From Aureobasidium sp. EXF-3400 (lineage: Eukaryota; Ascomycota; Dothideomycetes; Dothideales; Saccotheciaceae), in contig SWBL01000221.1 in assembly GCA_024195585.1 (NCBI GenBank), positions 1-64,000 on the forward strand: DNA of 64,000 nt. The letters run 5' to 3'. This document shows, piece after piece, positions 21,997 through 33,293 of the stretch. The notes under the pieces were generated by a model that saw only the letters and a list, made by a program, of their open reading frames with translations, was not told where the DNA came from and made no database searches. Position numbers and translations under genes: made by a program. Within the stretch, counting starts at the first letter, position 1; every line of letters begins with the position of its first letter.

Positions 21997-24575
21997 AAAG
22001 CATGAGAGAAAACAACAACCATTGTAGGGAGCATGCGAAATTGCAGCCCTTCTGGTTGGAAGAATTGAAGAGATTGTCAAATGTGTATCTGTTCAATAGT
22101 GAAGAACTCCTAATTACTCTTTCTCGAGGTTAGCTTTGCGTGCTTTTCTTGTTTCTTTTTCATCAGGTTTGGACTTTCCAACGGGCCAAACTCTGATCAG
22201 GGAGAGTATCAACGATCTAACTTGACGCGTCAGATGGCTTTCTATAGTGATTCGTAGATGAGAGGGTGGCATGGGTTGTTAGTAATCTTGAGAGCTGCTG
22301 CCCTCTGTCACATCCAGTCTAAAGTGTTTGTTGCTGCCTTCGATGCGGTTTGTATCATCAGCCAGTGGCTAGGACGATTCTGCAAGGAATGTGCGCGTTA
22401 AGATCTACTGGCAATCCTCGCTGGGTTGCAGGATTGTATGCAGACTTGTCGTCGACGAGATGTAACACGATATTGTCGACATTGATCTGGCGGACATTGG
22501 TCGAGACACCGGTAACTTCGAGGAAACGGCCAACAAGAGACGGTATAGGTACGGCTGACCAAGTTGTTGGCATCTTCTTCGATTGACATTCTGGCAGCAG
22601 CGGCAGTAATAAAACGATGCTACATCGTACTGTTCGCACGACCAACAAAACCATCGTTCTCTTCTTGGGCCTCCAGATGGCCAACTCCTCGATGACTCAT
22701 CGAGATATTTAGCTGTGTAGAGAAGTCAACTTACTTTTGGTGAGACTCGACAGCAGAATATCGTACGACGTGATCATTCTGTCCAGAAACCAGAGTAGCA
22801 CGAGCACGCAATCAGGTTCGCCAATCGCCTACCAACCGACGGAATGGGATAACATCCGCAGACTAGAAAACGGATCTTGAAAGTTCCATCGGAAAGGGGG
22901 AATTGCCGGATTATCTTTGTAAGCTGCATGTTGTGTCGCATATCGCACCCCACACTGGTAGTTCGTTTTGACAGCTTGCCCTAGTCCGATACGAGGTCCG
23001 GCTAAACACCCTGGAGCAGGTTATGTTTCAGCAAGGAAGGTACCGACATCAAGTCCTGGTTGGCAAAGGGATCGTGAGGCAACGAAAATAAATCTGCTTC
23101 GAATAACAAGACTAGGCTCGTCTGTGGATCTGCTTTTCGAGAATGTTGATCAAAGCGCCACCAGGAAACAGTGGTTTGATATTGGCTGACCCCTGTCGCA
23201 AAAATTAGGCGAGCGAACCGGTAGGGGCTGAATGGGATGCTTTCTTGTCGTGGAGTCACTGAGTCAGATGCCCAGATCTTGGAGAAGAGGGGTTCTTCTA
23301 TACGAGTACGAAGCTGTCAAAAACAACAGAGTTTGACTCGTGAGGTACAAGTGTACAAGTAACGTTACAACGCAAGAGCCGCATCTCTGCTCACTTGCTC
23401 GCTGGCTGCCACGTGAATTCACTGTACTGTATTTGTAACCCGGTTCGTACGCGATTGGTATTGCGGCGACACTTCGCGAATTCGAGATGCAATCTCCCTG
23501 TCTCTCATGCTCTGATAAAGTGCACACGGTGCTGCAATTTCTCAGCAATCTTTTTGGGTGGGGCGTAAACAGACTCACCTGAAACATTCATGCCACGTCC
23601 ACGGAATCCGCGGATTCCTACGGTCTTTGCGCGCGCAGTTTCGCGCTCTGGGACTCGTATGTCTCGTACTCGTACAGCATGTGAGTGTTCTAGCGGAAGG
23701 TTCCTTTATTTGTTTCGGTCTATCTATCCGGTTCTGTTCTACACCTACAGCATGTGATGGTGTTCGCGACTCAATTGGAAAAACAGAGAGCCGAGGAAGT
23801 TGCGCCACGCCTTGTGGCTTTTGGCGATCCCGCACGGATGGCCCCTACCCGAGAACATTTCTAATCGTGTTGAGATTGGCAGAAATGCGGTGCCTGTTTT
23901 GATGCACCCAAACCCACCCCAAACCCCTCTTCGAACACCGGTGGAAAGGACGTGACCCGACAAGGCTGCAAGGTGTGCGCAAGATGCTGCAGCTGGGCTT
24001 TCGTCTGTGGCAGAAGTGTTGGAAGGCAATGTGCAGGAGAGTCCCACGTCATGATGGCAGCCTGCCAAGTCGTCTACGGAGTCACTGAAGAGTCCAATCC
24101 TGTTGTCGGACGATTGTGGCCACCGCCATGCAGTCAGCCCTAGATCTGACAGTCAAGTGTAGAATTTTGCTTCCTTGACCGGGAGGATGAAAATGGGACG
24201 ATATCTAAACGTCCGTTCTCCAAGCCGGAAACTGGCCCTCCCGAGCTGGGGGAATGGAAAGTGGGTCTGCCCGCACACGGAAGGCCCTTTTTTACAGGAG
24301 GACGTTTGTCCGAGTCGGTTTGGCTTTGTCCCTAGCGCATCGTAGAGCTCCCGTCATCTACACATTTGTTGTCACTGCTTCGGCCTAACGCCTCAGCAGC
24401 TCTCGCAGTATTAAGGGAAGCCGTTCGCCATCTCAAGAGTCTTTCGTTTCTTTGAAATCTAGTTGCATACCACGACGCATAGCTCAACCGGCAGCAAATA
24501 CTTGCTTGCAACAGGGGCTCGTCCCTTTGAGTTTAACCCTAATCAGCTATATCGACATTTAATAATATAGCCAAC
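21997..24575. other. Gene-free 2.6-kb upstream region of the ABC transporter
   Basis: No supported gene. An ORF at 22358-22684 (-) looks vaguely protein-like but has no recognisable domain. The stretch contains the palindromic drug-response element described separately and several CGG/CCG-rich patches (for example 24210-24250), typical for promoters bound by zinc-cluster regulators. The last ~150 bp probably form the transcribed leader. Confidence 0.55.
23603..23618. promoter_or_regulatory. 16-bp perfect palindrome with PDRE core TCCGCGGA
   Basis: GGAATCCGCGGATTCC reads the same on both strands. Its centre (23607-23614) is TCCGCGGA, the consensus pleiotropic drug response element bound by Pdr1/Pdr3-type Zn2Cys6 factors in yeasts. 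It lies about 960 bp upstream of the ABC transporter start, a plausible distance for a filamentous fungal promoter. The sequence is seen directly; binding by a regulator is inferred, and filamentous ascomycetes may use a different factor. Confidence 0.5.
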
Positions 24576-27500
24576 ATGTCGCTCGTGGGTAACTTCACTT
24601 TCAACAACTACGATGGCCGAGCCCAGCGTAATGGTGTCAGTGCTCTGGGAGGCAATGCTTTCCAGCACGATGAACACCACGACCAAGCCGACATGTCGAC
24701 CCGGGACACACTGAACCCTGGCCACAACACCGACCACTCTCACATTCCTGCTTCTCGCAAGACTTCCAAGACCTTCACCACCACTACCACCGAACAACCA
24801 GACTTCACACACTCTGGAATCCACGATGGCACATATTACCCCGATGGAATCCCTCCTTCAAACGAAAAGTCCGAACTCGAGCCAGCAGAATCAGCGTCTG
24901 GAAGCGAGGGTGCCTACGAGAGAAACGAGAAAGTTCAGGACATCGCAAGGGTCCTCAGTCGCACCATGTCACAGGGCCCCGACGACCCATTCAATTACGA
25001 CGAAGACTCACCACTCAACCCCAACGGCCCCAATTTCAGTGCAAGAGAATGGGTCAAGGCCATGTACAAGATGAATCAGAGAGAGGGCGTACAGCAACGT
25101 ACCGCCGGTATTGCCTTCAAGGATCTGAACGTTCACGGTTTCGGTGCCGAATCGGATTACCAGAAGACTGTTTCAAACATCGCATTTGAGGCTGTCAGCG
25201 GAATCAAAAAGTTGATGGGCCAATCAAAGCCAAGGAGAATCGACATTCTTCGAGACTTCGAGGGAGTCGTCAACCCTGGCGAGATGCTTGTCGTCCTTGG
25301 TCCTCCTGGTTCTGGATGCTCGACTTTCCTCAAAACCTTGACTGGAGAGACTCATGGCTTCAACGTTGACGAGAAGTCGTATCTCAACTACCAGGGTATC
25401 GAAGCCAAGGATATGAACACCAAATACCGTGGTGAAGCTATCTACACCGCCGAGGTCGATGTCCATTGTCAGTCACAACAATCTTTGTTTTTGAGCCCCG
25501 CTAATCTTCTATAGTTCCCAACATGACAGTAGGCGATACTCTGTACTTTGCAGCTCGCGCTCGCGCTCCCAAGACTGTCCCCGGTGGCCTTTCTAAGGTC
25601 AAGTGGGCTGAAGCAAACAGAGACATGATTATGGCTACATTTGGTATCTCCCACACCATCAACACTCGTGTCGGTAACGACTTCATTCGCGGTGTATCTG
25701 GTGGTGAGAGAAAGCGTGTCTCGATTGCTGAAGCCGCTTTGAGCGGTGCTCCTCTACAAGCTTGGGACAACTCGACTCGTGGTCTTGACAGTGCCAACGC
25801 TGTTGAGTTCTGTAAGACGCTCCGTCTCTCCTCGGAGTTCTACGGCAGTACTCCCATGGTTGCCATCTACCAGGCACCTGGTGCTGCTTACGACCTCTTC
25901 GACAAGGTCATCGTCCTTTATGAGGGACGTCAGATCTTCTTCGGTGCCACCACCGCGGCAAGAGCATACTTCGAGAGCCTTGGTTTCCATTGCCCCGACC
26001 GTCAAACCGATGCCGATTTCCTTACCTCCATGACCTCGCCTCAAGAGCGTGTTGTTCGCCAGGGCTGGGAGAGCAGAGCACCCAGAACTCCTGATGAGTT
26101 CGCCGCCTGCTGGAAGGCTAGCGCTCAGCGCCAACGCCTCATGCAAGAGATCGATGAGTTTGACAGAAAGTACCCCTTCGGAGGAGAATCGCAACAAGCG
26201 TTTGCCGCCTCGCGCAAGGCTCAAAAGGCAAAGGGTCAACGCACCGGTTCCCCTTATACTCTTTCTTACGCTCAGCAAGTCAAGCTGTGTCTCTGGCGTG
26301 GTTTCCGCCGCCTGATAGGAGATCCCAGTTTGACCTTTACTCAACTCATCGGTAATTTCATCATGGCTCTGGTCATCGGCTCTCTCTTCTTTAACCTTGA
26401 CGACGGCACCGACTCTTTCTACAGCAGAGGTGCTCTTCTCTTCTTCGCTATTTTGATGAACGCTTTCGGATCAGCCCTTGAAATTCTGACGCTGTACGCG
26501 CAGAGACCCATCGTCGAAAAACACTCTCGCTATGCTCTGTATCATCCATCCGCCGAAGCGTTCGCTTCTATGCTTACCGACATGCCATACAAGATCATGA
26601 ACGCCATCATCTTCAACTTGACTCTCTACTTCATGACCAACCTTCGTCGCGAACCCGGAGCGTTCTTCTTCTTCCTGCTCGTCTCTTTCTTCCTGACATT
26701 GACCATGAGTATGCTGTTCAGAACTATTGCTTCGGTCTCTCGTACTCTTTCGCAGGCTATGGCTCCCGCAGCTATCCTGATCTTGGCCATCGTTATCTTT
26801 ACCGGTTTCACAATTCCTACTCGCTATATGCTTGGTTGGAGTCGATGGATCAACTACCTCGATCCTGTCGCTTACGGATTTGAAGCTCTCATGATCAACG
26901 AGTTCCACGACAGAGACTTCCCTTGCTCAGCGCCTGTGCCACTGTACGGAACATACGACCAAGGAACCCAGGTCTGCAACGTCGTCGGTGCTGTTGCTGG
27001 TCAAAACTTCGTCAGTGGAGATGCCTACATCAACTCGTCGTTCCAATACTATCACAGCCACAAGTGGCGTGACTTCGGTATCGTCATTGCCTTCATGGTT
27101 GGTCTCCTGTTCGCCTACTTGGGTGCTACTGAATTGATCTCTGCCAAGAAGTCCAAGGGTGAGGTCCTGGTTTTCCGTAGAGGTCACGCACCTGCTGCCC
27201 TTACCAAGACTTCTTCTGACGATATCGAGGCTGCTGGTGCAGGTAAAGCTGTTGCTGAGAAGCAGTACAATGATGCTAATCCAGCCGACATTATTCAGAA
27301 GCAGACCGCCGTGTTCCACTGGGAAGACGTTTGCTACGACATCAAGATCAAGAAGGAAGACCGCAGAATTCTGAACCATGTCGATGGTTGGGTCAAGCCT
27401 GGTACCCTTACCGCTCTTATGGGTGTTTCTGGTGCAGGAAAGACCACTCTTCTGGATGTCCTTGCTACTCGTGTTACTATGGGTGTCATCTCCGGTGACA

Positions 27501-29572
27501 TGTTTGTCGATGGACGCCAGCGTGACGACTCCTTCCAGAGAAAGACTGGTTACGTTCAACAGCAAGATCTTCACCTTCAAACCTCTACTGTCCGCGAGGC
27601 TCTCAACTTCAGCGCTCTTCTCCGTCAACCGGCACACATCTCTCGCCAGGATAAGCTTGCTTATGTCGATGAGGTTATCAAGCTCCTCGATATGGAACCA
27701 TACGCTGATGCCGTTGTCGGTGTTCCTGGTGAAGGTCTCAACGTCGAACAACGCAAGCGTCTGACTATTGGTGTCGAGCTCGCCGCCAAACCTGAATTAC
27801 GTAAGTATCTTGCCCTTTTTGCCTCCCCGTGTTCTAAAGTGTGTAACTCCCGTCGTACTCCGCCTGCGGCGACAAGCAAAATGTACACTATAAAAAGGCA
27901 CAGATGTTCCTGGGGATGAGGCATGTCCATCGAGAGTCGATAGGTTGTCACTTCTCAGTGGACATCTTCCTATTCACTGATAGCATTGTGCATTTTCATA
28001 GCTACACGCGTTACATCCCTTAGTACACGGAGAGATAGTAATGTTCTTTGATTGCTAACATCCATCGCAAGTCCTCTTCCTCGATGAACCTACGTCTGGT
28101 CTCGATTCGCAGACTTCATGGGCTATTTGTGACCTTATGGAGAAGCTTACCAAGTCTGGTCAGGCCATTCTCTGTACTATTCACCAGCCTTCCGCCATGT
28201 TGTTCCAGCGTTTCGACCGTCTTCTTTTCCTAGCCAGAGGTGGCAGAACCGTCTACTTCGGTGAAGTTGGCGAGAACTCGAACGTCTTGACTGCTTACTT
28301 TGAGCGCAATGGTGCCCACAAGTGTCCTCCTGATGCCAACCCTGCCGAGTGGATGCTCGAAGTCATTGGTGCTGCTCCCGGATCCCACACTGATATTGAC
28401 TGGCACCAGACCTGGCGCGACAGTCAGGAATACCGTGACACCAAGGCAGAGCTCGAGAGACTTCGTACTCAGCGCCCTCAGGAAACTCAGCCTTCGACCG
28501 ACCCCAACGACCAAGCCAGCTACCGTGAATTTGCTGCTCCATTCAGCGTGCAATTCGTCGAGGTCACCAAACGTGTGTTTGTACAGTACTGGAGAACGCC
28601 TAGTTACATTTTCTCGAAGCTCGCTTTGTGTACTCTCTCGGCGCTTTTCATCGGATTTGTGTTCTTCAAGGCGCTGAACTCTCAGCAAGGGCTTCAGAAC
28701 CAAATGTTTAGGTAAAAAATTTCCAAACGCGTTCCAAACAATTGTTGCTAACAATTCACAGTATCTTCATGTTGTTCACCATCTTCGGTCAGCTTGTCCA
28801 GCAGATCATGCCCCACTTCGTCACCCAGCGTGCTCTTTACGAGGTTCGCGAGCGCCCCTCCAAGACCTACTCCTGGAAGGCTTTCATGTTGAGCAACATC
28901 ATTGTCGAGCTGCCCTGGAACTCTCTCGGCGCTGTGATCATCTTCTTCTGCTTCTACTACCCTATCGGCCTGTACCGCAACGCTGAACCCACACACGAAG
29001 TTACTCAGCGTGGCGGTCTCTTCTTCCTCTTCGTCTGGCAATTCCTCCTCTTCACCTCGACTTTCACCGACATGGTCATTTCTGGTATGGACCTTGCTGA
29101 GACCGGTGGTAACATTGCCAACTTGATGTTCTCCTTGACATTGATTTTCTGTGGTGTCCTTGTTGGACCTAACGTCATGCCTGGCTTCTGGATCTTCATG
29201 TACCGCCTGTCGCCATTCTCCTACCTGGTCGATGGTATGCTGGCTACTGCAGTTGCCAACACCAATGTTATCTGTGCCAGTAATGAGTACCTCCGCTTCA
29301 GCTCACCTGCAGGCCAGACTTGTGGTCAATTCATGGGTCCCTGGATCGCGAAGTACGGTGGCTACCTCCAGAACAACCAGACCTCAGAGTGCCAGTTCTG
29401 CCAGATCTCCGACACAAACAGTTTCCTTGCCTCAGTCAGCTCTTCGTACAGTCACCGCTGGAGAAACTTCGGTATTCTGTGGGTCTACATCATCTTCAAC
29501 GCTGTTGCTGCTGTTGGCATCTACTGGCTCGTTCGTGTGCCCAAGAAGGCCAAGAAGAGCAAGAAGGAGTAA
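24576..29572 (+). CDS. PDR-type ABC multidrug transporter (full-size, reverse topology)
   Basis: Plasma-membrane efflux pump of the ABCG/PDR family (Pdr5/Cdr1/AtrB-like), 1542 aa in four exons: 24576-25467, 25515-27800, 28072-28711 and 28762-29572. Order is NBD1-TMD1-NBD2-TMD2. NBD1 has the PDR-typical degenerate Walker [10 protein letters not shown] (about 242-250, Cys for Lys), signature [13 protein letters not shown] and degenerate Walker [13 protein letters not shown]2 has canonical Walker [13 protein letters not shown], altered signature [19 protein letters not shown] and [16 protein letters not shown]. The asymmetry of sites is normal for the family. Each TMD has about six helices and the last extracellular loop is Cys-rich (ECQFCQIS). 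The second intron is 271 nt, far longer than its neighbours. Substrates cannot be predicted. Confidence 0.96.
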
Positions 29573-30393
29573 GCATTCATCTGTCGGACTCTTGTGTTTA
29601 GACTGTACTTTTCTACCTCTCCACTTCGGATAAAGGTGCTATTGCATTTTGGCGATTCGTGTTGGATTCATTTTCTTTAACTTGTTTATACCCTGTCTTT
29701 CCCTACACTAGAGGAATAAATATTGCGAAATTTTACAATCAGTTTAGACATTTTCAAGACCTGCTGTCGACTTTGGTGTGCCTTGTCTTGAATCGGATCA
29801 ATGAGACCTGTCAAAAAGTTTCTGCATCGCGCATATGCAAGTATCTCATGTAGAGAGTGGCTATCAACCTATCATTCGGTCTTCAAGCACGTGGCATGCG
29901 GTGTCTCCCCGTTCACACCTTTGTTGCCCCGCATCGAGCATTTCAATCCACCCTTTTCTTGTTCGACCTACCAGTCAACATCGAGCGATGTCACGACTGC
30001 TTGGTGCCTAACCACTAGAGTCTGGAACATATGAGAAGATACAGCCCACTATGCAAGACAGCCTGGCGCATGTACGATGCTTCGACGAGATGCAAGCAAA
30101 CGATCGACCAAGATTGCCGCCTAGAAAATGACTGCAGAAGCGCCAATATTTGAGACGCGATAAGTTACCTACGACGGTGTTGAAGATTGTACATTTGTAC
30201 ATAAGGTAAGCCTTCGCTGCGTTTTCCTTCGCTGTGCATCCCGTTTCAACACAGACGTACTGTGAGCAAGTTTGCACCCAATCTGCGGTGTTTGACTTTT
30301 TCGACAACCTACTTCGGACACCGCTATAAGACGGCGGTACTTTAGCCTCTTGTTCGCTCAACATTCAGCCACGTCGACTTCCTGTCCACCAAC
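29573..30393. other. Intergenic 0.8 kb
   Basis: 3' UTR of the ABC transporter and promoter of the BCS1-like gene. No coding or RNA gene supported. Confidence 0.5.
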
Positions 30394-32532
30394 ATGGACT
30401 TGTTCTACCTGGGCCGTCAGCTTTTCACGGCCCTGCCTTCTGGAAACGGCACTGATGTCAGCGATCTACCCATCAAACTCCTCGAAGCGGTCGTTCCAGG
30501 TTACAGTCTCTTCGCAAACGTCGCCCAACAATGGCTCGGCTTTGACATGAGTCTGGTCATGACTTGTATCGCATTCTTCTTCATCGCCAAACGTGCTGTT
30601 GACTTCGTCTGGGTTCGTGTTTACGGCACGTTTCTCAACCACTTCACAAGCTCTGTGCACATCGATGGCAGTGATGAACTATACACCACAGTCCTCAAAT
30701 GGATCGCAGCAACCAGGCCTGATCTGTCCAAGAGGTCGCTCACTGCTCGTACACAATATGGGTGTATGTACGACTCGGATGATGAAGATGAAGACGAGGA
30801 TGCAGATATGCTTGCAAGAGTCGCTATTGGTGATCATGGCTACTTCAACTTCTCGAAGACTGCTGCGCGCATCCCGCCTCGTTATGAACCTGATCATGGT
30901 CAATTCTGGTTCTCATCTCCAAGCGGCACCTTTCAGTTCAAGAAAACCGAATACACCTTCCGTGGTAGCGATGGCATCGAGCGCACAGAGTCTTGTGTCG
31001 ATCTTTCCTGTATCGGTCTCAACACCAACCCTATTAAGTTGCTGCTCACCGACATCAAGGCATGGACTGTACGCAAAGAGGGGTCAAAGACCGTGATCTG
31101 TATACCCGCAGAAGAGCGCTGGAATGGATGGATGAGAGGCTCCGAGCGCCCATCTCGCCCACTCGATACTGTGATCCTGGACCCAGAGCAAAAGTCGCGC
31201 ATCTTACAAGACATGAATGGATACCTGCATCCTCTGAGCTCAAAATGGTATGCTTCGCGTGGCATTCCCTACCGTCGTGGCTACCTGTTTTCTGGACCTC
31301 CTGGAACTGGTAAGACGAGTTTGAGTTTCTCACTTGCTGGTATCTTTGGTCTGGATATTCACATCATCAATCTCATGGATCCGACCATGACTGAGAGTAT
31401 GCTTGCAAGATTGTTCAATCACCTGCCGAAGAGGTGCATTGTCCTGTTTGAAGATATTGATGCGGCTGGAATCAAAAAGCGACAAGATGAGTCTGATTCT
31501 GACTCTGACTCTGATTCGGACCATGAGAGTGCTGAGGGGAGTCCAGTGAAGAATAAGGCTGGCAAGAGCAAGAGCAGAGGTCGCGCCATGTCCCGAAAGC
31601 ACGTCACTACCAACGGCTTGGCAGGATCAGCTAGTCCAGGCGCTGAGGCAGTCAAGAACCATGTCAATGGTGACACAGAACAAGACGTCCACCTGACAGC
31701 GCCTATAAAGGTTCCTCATGACCAAGCCCTCATCACTATCAATGGTAGAAGCGCGTCCCAAAACTCGGACGCGCATATTCCAATCACAAATGGCGCCGAA
31801 GGAGCTTCTTCACATCTGACCTGCACACTATCTTCACCACCTACCTCCCAGCACCAGGACCAAAGCCCTCTTACTGTCGACTCTCTCGCTCACGCCCTCA
31901 TTGCAGCGACTCGTCAAGTCCGCTCAAAATCTCCATCTCCTCCACCTCACAAACGCCACCGCAGTCGTAGAATCAAGCCCTCCTCCTCGTCTGACAACAA
32001 GAATGAGCCCACATCCAAGATCTCACTCTCCGGTCTGCTCAATGTGATCGATGGTGTAGCAACACACGAAGGCCGCATCCTCATCATGACAACCAATCAC
32101 CCCGAGAAGCTCGATCCAGCATTAGTGCGCGCAGGAAGAGTCGACATGCAGATCCGGTTCTCCTACGCCAACACCGCACAGATCAAGAGTCTGTTTTTGA
32201 GAATGTACACTGGGGATAACATTCCCACTGTCACTACAAAAACGTTCTTGTCGAAGCTTGGTATCAAGAAAGACGCAGAGAGTATCGCTGAGATTGAAAA
32301 TGGAGAGGCAATGCTTACACAAGATGAACTGGAGGCTTTGAGTACGAGGTTTGCTGATAAGCTGCCGGAAGGAAGATTTGCTCCTTCTGATGTGCAGGGA
32401 TATCTATTGCTGCATAGGAAGAAGCCCAGAAAGGCTGTCGATCAGGTCGAGGCTTGGAGGGATGCAAAGTTCTCAGAGATGACTGAGAAAGAGAAGAATA
32501 AATCGGTTGGAAAGAAGGTGAAGAAGACTTGA
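30394..32532 (+). CDS. BCS1-like AAA ATPase with long insertion
   Basis: Single-exon 712-aa AAA protein of the Bcs1 family, whose founder translocates the Rieske Fe/S protein across the mitochondrial inner membrane. An N-terminal membrane helix (MTCIAFFFIAKRAVDFVW) precedes the BCS1_N domain. Walker A GPPGTGKT is at 301-308 and Walker B IVLFEDIDA ends near 357. Then comes a ~180-residue disordered insertion, beginning with an Asp-Ser repeat and rich in Ser, Lys and His. The core then resumes with GLLNVIDGVATHEGR, TTNHPEKLDPAL and RAGRVD (second region of homology and arginine finger). The C terminus ends in lysine-rich sequence. Because of the insertion and divergence it is probably one of the several BCS1-like paralogues of Pezizomycotina, not the respiratory Bcs1 itself. 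Confidence 0.9.
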   Translation: MDLFYLGRQLFTALPSGNGTDVSDLPIKLLEAVVPGYSLFANVAQQWLGFDMSLVMTCIAFFFIAKRAVDFVWVRVYGTFLNHFTSSVHIDGSDELYTTVLKWIAATRPDLSKRSLTARTQYGCMYDSDDEDEDEDADMLARVAIGDHGYFNFSKTAARIPPRYEPDHGQFWFSSPSGTFQFKKTEYTFRGSDGIERTESCVDLSCIGLNTNPIKLLLTDIKAWTVRKEGSKTVICIPAEERWNGWMRGSERPSRPLDTVILDPEQKSRILQDMNGYLHPLSSKWYASRGIPYRRGYLFSGPPGTGKTSLSFSLAGIFGLDIHIINLMDPTMTESMLARLFNHLPKRCIVLFEDIDAAGIKKRQDESDSDSDSDSDHESAEGSPVKNKAGKSKSRGRAMSRKHVTTNGLAGSASPGAEAVKNHVNGDTEQDVHLTAPIKVPHDQALITINGRSASQNSDAHIPITNGAEGASSHLTCTLSSPPTSQHQDQSPLTVDSLAHALIAATRQVRSKSPSPPPHKRHRSRRIKPSSSSDNKNEPTSKISLSGLLNVIDGVATHEGRILIMTTNHPEKLDPALVRAGRVDMQIRFSYANTAQIKSLFLRMYTGDNIPTVTTKTFLSKLGIKKDAESIAEIENGEAMLTQDELEALSTRFADKLPEGRFAPSDVQGYLLLHRKKPRKAVDQVEAWRDAKFSEMTEKEKNKSVGKKVKKT

Positions 32533-33293
32533 TGTGGCATCCATAGACGATTCTCCTAGAGGCAAAGTCAGAATCAGTCTGGCATTTGTTTGTAGATCGT
32601 TTGATAGATGGTAGACAAGAATTTGTTCTCCTTGACGTTCGACGATGACGGAGTGGTGGTTCATGACTCGTGAGACGAATTGCCAAGAGAGGAGGGCAAG
32701 CGCGCGGACCTTCTTAAGCGCTCCTTCTTTTCTACCGGATCAACCACTCTCGTCATCCAACCAACGATATAAGTACTGAATATTTGCTCGTCCTCTTCGA
32801 CGAGCCATCAGCGTAAGAGTCGCCGACATGTTATCGTCCTCATCTTGACTGTACCTCAGCAATGACTGCTGCAGATGCTTCATCTCTCATGTTTCGCACA
32901 ATGTAGGTAGAAAGTCGTTCGCTCTGTCCAGAGACTCAACTTCTCTTCGACGTCGCGAACAGCCGACCTTGCCCTTTCTCAACAACTTCACAACCGCACT
33001 CCACCACCATCTCGTCTGCTTCCCTTTCTGATGCCATCACACGAGAACTGGTCCAGACGACTTCGATCGTCGCTTGGCAGAGACCGAGCTCGATGCTATG
33101 ACTGAAAATTCTGGGGCCCAACGTTGAATTTTACGTACTCGAAATTTTTGACAGCATCACTGCCAAATTTTACGGCCCGAGCTGGGCCAAGTCGGCCTGC
33201 CACGAGGTTTTCGTCGCTTTTCACTTGCCTTCTCTGACTGTTTCGTCTCATACCTATCATTCGATTCGAGGAAGTCAATTGCCGACCACAGCC
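32533..33293. other. Intergenic 0.76 kb
   Basis: Between the BCS1-like gene and the permease, same strand. Nothing coding or repetitive seen. Confidence 0.5.

Noticed and set aside
22358..22684. 108-aa minus-strand ORF (with LHLVDDKSAYNPATQRGLPV)
   Set aside because: Somewhat protein-like but no recognisable domain, no splice partners; possibly a relic, not callable.
24473..24547. tRNA-like stretch in the ABC transporter leader (perfect A-box TAGCTCAACCGG, weak B-box GAGTTTAACCC)
   Set aside because: No acceptor or T-stem pairing can be drawn, and the B-box lacks the invariant C. Probably chance.
26927..27751. 274-aa minus-strand frame inside the ABC transporter
   Set aside because: Antisense shadow of the TMD1-NBD2 coding region.
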